The position numbers and the translations under genes are program-made. 19,521 bases of DNA from JBBSEZ01 sp038239195 (GTDB lineage Bacteria; Planctomycetota; Planctomycetia; Gemmatales; Gemmataceae), in the NCBI GenBank assembly GCA_038239195.1, contig JBBSEZ010000163.1, forward strand, positions 1 to 19,521, in the 5' to 3' direction. Positions 1-6,097 of this stretch are shown piece by piece. The first letter of the stretch is position 1; each line of letters begins with the position of its first letter. The notes beneath the pieces were generated by a model, which worked only from the letters and a program-made list of their open reading frames with translations, was not told the origin of the DNA and did not search any database.

Positions 1-70
1 CCCCCCCCGCCCCCCGGCCCCCCCCCCGCCCCCCCCCCCCCCCCCCGGCGCGCCCCGCCCCCCCCGGCCC
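1..70. repeat. cytosine-rich low-complexity tract
   Basis: Almost every base is C, broken only by single or paired G. The composition changes abruptly at about position 71 to an AT-richer stretch and then to normal sequence. It may be a genuine homopolymer-like intergenic tract or a sequencing/assembly artefact at a contig edge. Nothing in it looks coding. Confidence 0.7.
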
Positions 71-184
71 TATTTTTACTGATCTTTTGAACACTAACCG
101 GCCTGGCGTCGATGGTAGCGCGCTGATAAAATTCCTATCGTCAACAGGGGTGTTCGGCGCATTCGCAAGCAGAGAGGCATCCTC

Positions 185-2551
185 ATGGCGGAGACGATCA
201 CGCCGGTATCGTTGCGGCAGGAGACGGAAGAACGCTATCTGACGTATGCCATGTCGGTCATCATGTCGCGCGCCCTGCCGGACGTGCGCGACGGGCTGAA
301 GCCGGTGCAGCGGCGCATCCTCTACACGATGTACCACGACCTGCGCCTCGACTTCGACGGCCGGCCGCGCAAGTGCGCCGCCATCGTCGGTGCCGTGCTC
401 GGCAACTATCACCCGCACGGGGACGACGCCGCCTACGAGGCGCTGGTCCGGCTGGCGCAGCCGTGGGTGATGCGGGCGCCGCTCGTCCACGGGAAGGGCA
501 ACTTTGGCTCGGTGGACGGCGACCGGCCGGCCCATCAGCGCTATACGGAGGCCAAGCTCGCGCAGGTGTCCGACGGCCTGATGGGCGAGCTGGGGCAGCG
601 CACGGTCGCCATGCGCCCCAACTACGAGAACACGCGCGAGGAGCCCGTCGTCCTCCCGGCCCAGTTCCCCAACTTGCTGGTCAACGGCAGCTCGGGCATC
701 GCGGTCGGGCTGGCCACGAACATTCCGCCGCACAACCTCGGCGAGGTGGTGCGCGCGGCGGTGCTGCTGATCGACAACCCGGACGCGACGACGGCGCAGT
801 TGATGGAGAAGATCAAGGGCCCCGACTTCCCGCTGGGAGGCAAGGTCATCACCGACCGCGCCACGCTGCGCAAGATCTACGAGGAAGGCACCGGCACCAT
901 CAAGGTGCAGGGCGAGTGGGAGGAGGAAAAGGGCAAACGGCCTCAGATCATCATCACGTCGATCCCCTACGGAGTGGACAAGGGCAAACTGGAGTCGGAC
1001 ATTGGCGAGATCATCAACGACCGCCGCCTGCCGCAGCTCGTGAACCTGGTCAACGAGTCGAACGACAAGGTCGGCCTGCGCATCGCGCTGGAGATGAAGC
1101 CCGACACCGACCCGAACCTGGTGATGGCCTACCTCTACAAGCACACGGCGCTCCAGGACACGTTCCCCGTCAACCTCACCTGCCTGGTGCCCGAGCTGAA
1201 CGCCAACAAGGAAGAGGTGATCCGCCCGAAGCGGCTGAGCCTCAAGGAAGTTCTCCGACACTTCCTCGACTTCCGCTTCGGGGTGGTGAGGCGGCGCTTC
1301 GAGCACGAGCTGGAACAACTCCGCCGGCGCATTCACCTGCTGGAGGGCTTTCGGATCGTCTTCAACGGGCTGGACGAGGCGATCCGGCTGATCCGCGAGT
1401 CGAGCGGGAAGGCCGACGCCTCGGTGAAGTTGATCGCGACGTTCCAGTTGGACGAGGACCAGGCCGGGGCCATCCTCGACGCCCAGCTCTACAAGATCGC
1501 GCAGATGGAGATTCAAAAGATCCTCGACGAGCTCAAGGACAAGAAGGCCCGGGCGGCCGTGATCGAGGGGATCTTGGCGTCGAAGAAGAAGCTGTGGGGC
1601 GTGGTCAAGGACGAGTTGGTGGAGGTGGGAGAGAAGTACGGCAAGGACCGGCGGCGCACGCGCATGGGCTCGGCCGACGACGCCCCGGACTTCGACCCCG
1701 AGGCGTACATCGTTCGCGAGAACACCAACGTCGTCTTGACGAGAGACGGGTGGGTCAAGCGCGTGGGCCGGCTCAACTCGATCGAAACGACGCGCGTCCG
1801 CGAGGGCGACGCGGTGGTGGCCGTGGCGCCTGGCAGCACCGTCGATCACGCCGTCTTCTTCGCCGACGACGGCACAGCGTACACGATGCGGATGATCGAC
1901 GTGACGGCGAGCTCGGGCTACGGCGACCCGATCACGAAGTTCTTCCGCCTGGCCGACCAGGTGCGCATCGTGGCGGCCACGACCACCGACGAGCGCTTCA
2001 CGCCGGTGGACGTGCCGCCGGCCAACGGCGAGCCGGCGGGGCCCTACGTGCTGGTGGTGACGGCGCAGGGGCAGGTGTTGCGCGTGCCGCTGGCGCCGTT
2101 CCGCACGGCCTCGACGAAGGTGGGGAGGCGCTACGTGCGCCTTTCCGAGGGCGACCGGGTGGTTCACGCCTCGCTGGTGCAGGACGAGGGCGGCGTGTTC
2201 CTGGCCTCGACCTCGGGGCGCGTGATCCACTTCCCGCTGGAGGAGGTGAACATCCTTTCGGGAGCGGGAAAGGGCGTGATGGGGATCAAGCTCGAGGCGG
2301 GCGACTCCTGCATGGGCGCGGCCGTGCTGACGGCGCCGCGGCAATCGCTGGTGGTGGAGACGGACGACGGCAAGACGATGGAGTTCCGCACGGGGAAGTA
2401 TCAGGCGGTGTCGCGCGGGGGGAAGGGGCACGAGGTGGTGAAGCGGAAGAAGTTCGTGCGGGTGGTCCCGGCGCCGATCGAGCTGGCGGACTGGGAGGCG
2501 ATCGACGCGCAGGAGGAGAAGGGGAAGAAGGGGCGGGGGCTGTTCGAGTGA
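185..2551 (+). CDS. type II DNA topoisomerase subunit A (GyrA/ParC-like)
   Basis: This is the breakage-reunion subunit of a type IIA topoisomerase (788 aa), which cuts and rejoins both DNA strands and works as an A2B2 complex with a GyrB/ParE subunit; the likely partner is encoded at 4152-6092. The winged-helix/tower region covers about residues 10-490. The active-site tyrosine is Tyr120 in QRYTEAK. The quinolone region reads NYHPHGDDAAYEALV (74-88), so Asp81 occupies the place of E. coli GyrA Ser83 and Glu85 that of Asp87. A beta-pinwheel C-terminal domain follows from about residue 505. Its first blade has no GyrA box; the only similar motif, SRGGKG, is at 743-748 in the last blade. The tail is Lys/Gly-rich. 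The ATG follows GAGAGG (172-177) at good spacing. Length is intermediate between ParC (~750) and GyrA (~875). I cannot decide between gyrase and topoisomerase IV; a second canonical gyrase elsewhere in the genome is plausible. Confidence 0.95.
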   Translation: MAETITPVSLRQETEERYLTYAMSVIMSRALPDVRDGLKPVQRRILYTMYHDLRLDFDGRPRKCAAIVGAVLGNYHPHGDDAAYEALVRLAQPWVMRAPLVHGKGNFGSVDGDRPAHQRYTEAKLAQVSDGLMGELGQRTVAMRPNYENTREEPVVLPAQFPNLLVNGSSGIAVGLATNIPPHNLGEVVRAAVLLIDNPDATTAQLMEKIKGPDFPLGGKVITDRATLRKIYEEGTGTIKVQGEWEEEKGKRPQIIITSIPYGVDKGKLESDIGEIINDRRLPQLVNLVNESNDKVGLRIALEMKPDTDPNLVMAYLYKHTALQDTFPVNLTCLVPELNANKEEVIRPKRLSLKEVLRHFLDFRFGVVRRRFEHELEQLRRRIHLLEGFRIVFNGLDEAIRLIRESSGKADASVKLIATFQLDEDQAGAILDAQLYKIAQMEIQKILDELKDKKARAAVIEGILASKKKLWGVVKDELVEVGEKYGKDRRRTRMGSADDAPDFDPEAYIVRENTNVVLTRDGWVKRVGRLNSIETTRVREGDAVVAVAPGSTVDHAVFFADDGTAYTMRMIDVTASSGYGDPITKFFRLADQVRIVAATTTDERFTPVDVPPANGEPAGPYVLVVTAQGQVLRVPLAPFRTASTKVGRRYVRLSEGDRVVHASLVQDEGGVFLASTSGRVIHFPLEEVNILSGAGKGVMGIKLEAGDSCMGAAVLTAPRQSLVVETDDGKTMEFRTGKYQAVSRGGKGHEVVKRKKFVRVVPAPIELADWEAIDAQEEKGKKGRGLFE

Positions 2552-2588
2552 GGAGGGGGAGATGGCGCAGAAGAGCGTCTCGACGATT

Positions 2589-2625
2589 CGGCTCGAAGGC
2601 GTATTACCAGTTAGGCGGAGGAAAC
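2589..2625 (+). pseudogene. remnant of the 3' end of the small gene found at 3290-3541
   Basis: The bases before the first Uma2 gene (about 2591-2625) repeat those before the second (about 3518-3552). Both hold TCGAAGGCGTATTACCAGT, which encodes SKAYYQ, the last six residues of the 83-aa small protein, followed by a purine-rich ribosome binding site. In this copy the stop codon is altered (TTAGG instead of TAGGG), so the frame runs on into Uma2. Only the last few codons of the small gene survive here. It marks the left edge of the tandem duplication. Confidence 0.65.
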
Positions 2626-3192
2626 ATGTCCACTGTCGCAGTCAGGGCCACGATCGATGACCTGTATCGCGCGTCCGGCAAGGCCGAACTGATCGGCGGG
2701 AGGATCGTCCAACTCATGTCTTCTGGAGACTTGCCGACAGAATTGGCCGGGAACATCTACTCCAGCCTTCGGGCCTACGCACAAGCGACCAAGCAGGGCG
2801 TGCCGAAGATGGACGGCACCGGGTACACCGTTCCCGAGTTGCCGTCCGGCCGCGAGTCGTTCACCCCCGATACGTCCTTCTACGTCGGCCAGCGCCCGCT
2901 CAAGCGGATGCGCTTTATCGAGGGCGCTCCGACGTTCGCGGTGGAGGTTCGCAGCGAGAACGATTACGGCCCCTCGGCCGAGGTCGCGATGGCCGCGAAG
3001 CGGGACGACTACTTCCAGGCCGGCACGCTCGTCGTCTGGGACGTCGATCCGCAAGCCGAGACCGTCGCCGTCTACCGGGGCGACCCTCGCCATCCCGTCG
3101 CCATTCTCCGGCGCGGCGACACCGCCGACGCCGAGCCAGCCGTTCCGGGCTGGCGCATCACCGTCGAGGAAGTCTTTGAGGAGATTTTTTGA
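2626..3192 (+). CDS. Uma2 family endonuclease (copy 1)
   Basis: A 188-aa protein of the Uma2 family (restriction-endonuclease-like fold), a group greatly expanded in cyanobacteria and planctomycetes whose cellular role is largely unknown. Family hallmarks are in order: KAELIGG near residues 19-25, the acidic residue in FTPDTSF (Asp82), the core VEVRSEND (Glu107) and KRDDYF (Lys125). Together these form the expected D-ExV-K nuclease set, so the enzyme looks intact. The chosen ATG follows GGAGG (2617-2621) five bases upstream, and the paralog at 3553 starts at the matching codon. The same frame stays open far upstream, but that upstream part is antisense-like shadow within the topoisomerase gene. 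It is roughly 60% identical by eye to copy 2. It sits between the two topoisomerase subunits and is probably co-transcribed with them. Confidence 0.88.
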   Translation: MSTVAVRATIDDLYRASGKAELIGGRIVQLMSSGDLPTELAGNIYSSLRAYAQATKQGVPKMDGTGYTVPELPSGRESFTPDTSFYVGQRPLKRMRFIEGAPTFAVEVRSENDYGPSAEVAMAAKRDDYFQAGTLVVWDVDPQAETVAVYRGDPRHPVAILRRGDTADAEPAVPGWRITVEEVFEEIF

Positions 3193-3205
3193 CAGCGGAC
3201 TGGCA

Positions 3206-3270
3206 CGAACCTACCTGAGCGAAAGAGTGAGTGCGAGTACTGCTGCCGCGAAGAAGCCGAAGACCGATGA
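3206..3270 (+). pseudogene. duplicated 5' end of the GyrB-like gene, start codon lost
   Basis: This stretch matches 4124-4189, the leader and first codons of the intact topoisomerase B gene, almost base for base. The shared parts are the leader CGAACCTACC...GAGCGAAAGAGTGAG and then the codons for STAAAKKPKTDE. One base of indel and substitutions at the start site have removed the ATG (GCGAGT here, GATGAGC in the intact copy). After GATGA the match ends quickly and the small gene at 3290 begins. It is a relic of the tandem duplication that produced the second Uma2 gene, not a working gene by itself. Confidence 0.8.
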
Positions 3271-3289
3271 AGGAAGAGAGTGTTGCGGC

Positions 3290-3541
3290 ATGCCACCAAT
3301 CCCGACCGCACCGATGGACGCCTCACCTGCAATCACTTGCGACGAGGCCCTGCGCATCGCCCGGCTCGACGCGGAGCGGGCCTATCGCGATCTATCTCCC
3401 TATCGCATTCTCATCGCGAAGGAGTCGGATGGGTGGCACGTCGATTATGACCTGCCCGACCTGCACGTGGCGGGCGGTGGTCCCAGCTACGTCATCAACG
3501 CGACGAGCGGGCAGATCGTCTCGAAGGCGTATTACCAGTAG
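3290..3541 (+). CDS. small hypothetical protein (possible NTF2-immunity or PepSY-like fold)
   Basis: An 83-aa protein. After a short proline-rich leader it has an amphipathic helix (CDEALRIARLDAERAY), then WHVDYDLPD and GGGPSYVINATSGQIVSKAYYQ at the end. The pattern of helix, 'dgWhVdy', 'GGGP-Y-I-a-tG-I' and final YYQ is seen in small NTF2-fold-immunity or PepSY-like proteins; this is recalled similarity, not a proven match. The ATG at 3290 lies about nine bases after AGGAAGAGAG; a second ATG at 3314 is possible. An in-frame GTG at 3227 would add the relic GyrB N-terminal residues. The stop lies 11 bases before the second Uma2 gene, so the two are likely co-translated. Its last six codons also occur before Uma2 copy 1. 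Confidence 0.6.
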   Translation: MPPIPTAPMDASPAITCDEALRIARLDAERAYRDLSPYRILIAKESDGWHVDYDLPDLHVAGGGPSYVINATSGQIVSKAYYQ

Positions 3542-3552
3542 GGGGAGGGAAC

Positions 3553-4110
3553 ATGGCTACCGTCACGGTCCGAGCGACGCTCGACGACCTGTATCGCGCG
3601 CCCGGCAAGGCCGAGCTGATCGGCGGGAGGATCGTCCAACTCATGGCAACAGGACGACGGCCGAATCGGGTCGCGGGCCGCATCTTCCGCAGCCTCGATG
3701 ACTATGTCCTCGCGGTCGGGGTTGGCGAGGCGTACACCGACAACATGGGCTTCACCGTGCCCGAGCTCCCTTCCGGGCGCGAGTCTTTCTCCCCCGACGC
3801 TTCCTACTACGCCGGACCGTTCTTGGACGACGACATGCGCATCGTCGAAGGGCCTCCGACGTTCGCGGTGGAGGTGCGCAGCGATAGCGACCACGGCCCC
3901 GCCGCCGAGGACGAGATGGCGTTGAAGCGCGTCGATTACTTCCTCGCGGGCACCCTCGTCGTCTGGGACGTCGATCCGCGCGCAGGCACCGTCACCGCCT
4001 ACCGCGGAGATGCCCGCAACCCGATCGCCACGTACCGGGGCGGCGATACCGCCGACGCCGAGCCTGCATTGCCTGGCTGGCGCATCCCGATCGACGTCAT
4101 TTTCCCTTGA
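3553..4110 (+). CDS. Uma2 family endonuclease (copy 2)
   Basis: A 185-aa paralog of the protein at 2626-3192, alignable from the first residue. The presumed nuclease residues are kept at the same numbers: Asp82 (FSPDASY), Glu107 (VEVRSDSD) and Lys125 (KRVDYF). The two copies differ most at residues 33-63 and at the extreme C-terminus, where this copy ends in IDVIFP and copy 1 in EEVFEEIF. The ATG follows GGGGGAGGG closely and is 11 bases after the stop of the small gene. The stop is about 40 bases before the topoisomerase B start. Placement suggests one transcript running from subunit A through subunit B. Substrate and role are unknown; nuclease activity is inferred from the family. Confidence 0.88.
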   Translation: MATVTVRATLDDLYRAPGKAELIGGRIVQLMATGRRPNRVAGRIFRSLDDYVLAVGVGEAYTDNMGFTVPELPSGRESFSPDASYYAGPFLDDDMRIVEGPPTFAVEVRSDSDHGPAAEDEMALKRVDYFLAGTLVVWDVDPRAGTVTAYRGDARNPIATYRGGDTADAEPALPGWRIPIDVIFP

Positions 4111-4151
4111 TTCTGACCCATTCCGAACCTACCCGAGCGAAAGAGTGAGCG

Positions 4152-6092
4152 ATGAGCACCGCCGCCGCGAAGAAGCCGAAGACCGATGAGGAAGGGATCG
4201 TCGTGCTCGAAGGGCTGGAGCCGGTCCGCCAGCGCCCCGCCATGTACATCGGGGACACCGACAAGCGCGGCCTGCACCACCTCGTCTGGGAGATCATCGA
4301 CAACTCCGTGGACGAGTTCCTCAACGGCTACGCCGACGCCCTCACCGTCACCCTCCACAAGAAGGGCGACAGCGTCACCGTCAGCGACAACGGGCGGGGC
4401 ATACCCGTCGGCCTCCACCCCAAGTACAAGAAGCCGACCCTCGAACTGATCCTCACCAAGCTGCACTCCGGCGGGAAGTTCGACGAGGGTGGCGGCTACA
4501 CCTACTCCGGCGGCCTGCACGGCGTTGGCTCGTCGGTGGTCAACGCCCTGTCGCGCAAGCTGGTCGCCACCATCCGCCGCGAGGGGAACGAGTGGCAGCA
4601 GGCGTTCGTGCGCGGCAAGCCCGTCGCCGACATCGAGAAGGTGGGGCCGACGCGCGGGCACGGCACGACGATCTACTTCGAGCCCGACCCCGAGATCTTC
4701 CGCAACCCGCGCTTCGACGCCGACCTGATCCGGCGCCGGCTCAAGGACATGTCGTACGTCCACAGCGGGCTGAAGGTCCTCTTTCACAACGAGGTCACCG
4801 GCGAAAAGGAAGACCTGACCCACGAGGGCGGCATCCCGGCGTTCCTCGAGCAGGTGCTCAAGGAAGAGGGACGGGAGCCCACGGTGCATCTGAATCCGTT
4901 CCTGTGCGAGACCCGGGAGGGTGATCGCATGACCGTCGCCCTGGCGTGGACGGAATCGACGAAGGAGGACGTCTGCTCCTACGTCAACGGCATCCACACG
5001 GAGGGCGGGACGCACGAGAACGGCCTCAAGAGCGGGATCGTCAAGGCGATCCGCAACTTCATCAACACCCACGAGGACAAGGTCAAGGTCAAGGGCCTGG
5101 AGATCAACGCCGAGGACATCCGCGAGGGGATCGTCGTCGTGCTGTCGGTGTTCGTGCGACACCCGCAGTTCCAGGGGCAGACGAAGGACAAGCTCAACAA
5201 CCCCGAGATGACGGCCCTCGTCGAGAACTGGGTGCGCACCAACCTCGAGTCCTGGCTCAACGCCAACATGACGGAGGCGGCCGACCCGATCGTGGGGCGC
5301 ATCGTCCTGGCGGCGCGGGCCCGATTGGCGTCGCGCGAGGCGTCGGCGGAGGTGAAGCGCAAGTCGGTCACGTCGCGGCGGCTCAACCTGCCGGGCAAGC
5401 TGGCCGACTGCAAGTCCACCAGCCTCGACGAGTCGGAACTGTTCATCGTCGAGGGCGACAGCGCCGGCGGCTCGACCAAACAGGGGCGCAACAACAAGAC
5501 GCAGGCCGTCCTTCCTCTGCGCGGCAAGATCCTCAACTCGGAGGGGATGGCCCTGAGCAAGGCGCTGGGCAACGCGGAGTTGAGCGATCTCGTGTCGGCG
5601 CTGGGCACGGGGGCCGGGGACAAGTTCGACCTGGGAGGGCTGCGCTACGGCAAGGTGATCCTGCTCATGGACGCCGACGCCGACGGGATGCACATCTCGA
5701 CCTTGCTGCTGACGTTCTTCTTCCGCCACGTGAGGCCGTTGATCGAGGCGGGGCGCATCTACCTGGCGCAGCCGCCGCTCTATCGCATCGACGTGGGCAA
5801 GGAGACGCACTGGGCGCGCGACGACCGGCACAAGGAGCAGATCCTCGGCTCGCTGCGAGCCAACGCCAAGCCGGAGGTCTCGCGCTTCAAGGGGCTCGGC
5901 GAGATGGACCCCAAGGAGCTGGCGGAGACGACGCTGGAGCCGCGCAACCGCACGTTGCTCAAGGTCACGATCGACATGCTGCTGGAGACCGACAAGGTCT
6001 TCGTCGATCTGCTCGGCAAGGACCCGTCGCAGCGGCACCGCTTCGTGATGGAGAAATCGCACGAGGTGGCGATCGACGAAGTGGACATCTGA
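4152..6092 (+). CDS. type II DNA topoisomerase subunit B (GyrB/ParE-like)
   Basis: The 646-aa ATPase subunit of a type IIA topoisomerase, driving strand passage with the subunit A at 185-2551. A short Lys/Ala-rich tail (1-14) precedes the GHKL ATPase domain: Glu47 and Asn51 in WEIIDNSVDE, Asp79 in DNGRGIP, and the ATP lid GGLHGVGSSVVNALS (120-134). The transducer has the QTK loop (343-345). The Toprim domain has Glu434 in VEGDSAGGS and DADADG (507-512), where most family members have DADVDG. It ends after RFKGLGEM (578-585) and a normal C-terminal region. Length fits ParE and short GyrB, without the enterobacterial insert. By eye, Gln149 aligns with E. coli GyrB Arg136, the coumarin contact. 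The start was chosen because it lies after GAGTGAGCG and because the duplicated relic matches the same N-terminus. It ends five bases from the convergent ternary-system operon. Confidence 0.95.
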   Translation: MSTAAAKKPKTDEEGIVVLEGLEPVRQRPAMYIGDTDKRGLHHLVWEIIDNSVDEFLNGYADALTVTLHKKGDSVTVSDNGRGIPVGLHPKYKKPTLELILTKLHSGGKFDEGGGYTYSGGLHGVGSSVVNALSRKLVATIRREGNEWQQAFVRGKPVADIEKVGPTRGHGTTIYFEPDPEIFRNPRFDADLIRRRLKDMSYVHSGLKVLFHNEVTGEKEDLTHEGGIPAFLEQVLKEEGREPTVHLNPFLCETREGDRMTVALAWTESTKEDVCSYVNGIHTEGGTHENGLKSGIVKAIRNFINTHEDKVKVKGLEINAEDIREGIVVVLSVFVRHPQFQGQTKDKLNNPEMTALVENWVRTNLESWLNANMTEAADPIVGRIVLAARARLASREASAEVKRKSVTSRRLNLPGKLADCKSTSLDESELFIVEGDSAGGSTKQGRNNKTQAVLPLRGKILNSEGMALSKALGNAELSDLVSALGTGAGDKFDLGGLRYGKVILLMDADADGMHISTLLLTFFFRHVRPLIEAGRIYLAQPPLYRIDVGKETHWARDDRHKEQILGSLRANAKPEVSRFKGLGEMDPKELAETTLEPRNRTLLKVTIDMLLETDKVFVDLLGKDPSQRHRFVMEKSHEVAIDEVDI

Positions 6093-6097
6093 CGCGC

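Noticed and set aside
373..2625. Long plus-strand open frame upstream of and continuous with Uma2 copy 1
   Set aside because: It overlaps the topoisomerase A gene in another frame and is Arg/Gly/Pro/Ala-rich shadow; only the part from 2626 has family motifs and a ribosome binding site.
2562..2660. Short frame MAQKSVSTIRLEG... with a good ribosome binding site after the topoisomerase A stop
   Set aside because: Only 32 codons, and it runs into Uma2 in a different frame. It may be the start of a gene truncated by the duplication, but nothing identifies it.
3184..3190. Terminator after Uma2 copy 1 (run of T)
   Set aside because: The T-run is within the last codons and no stable hairpin precedes it.
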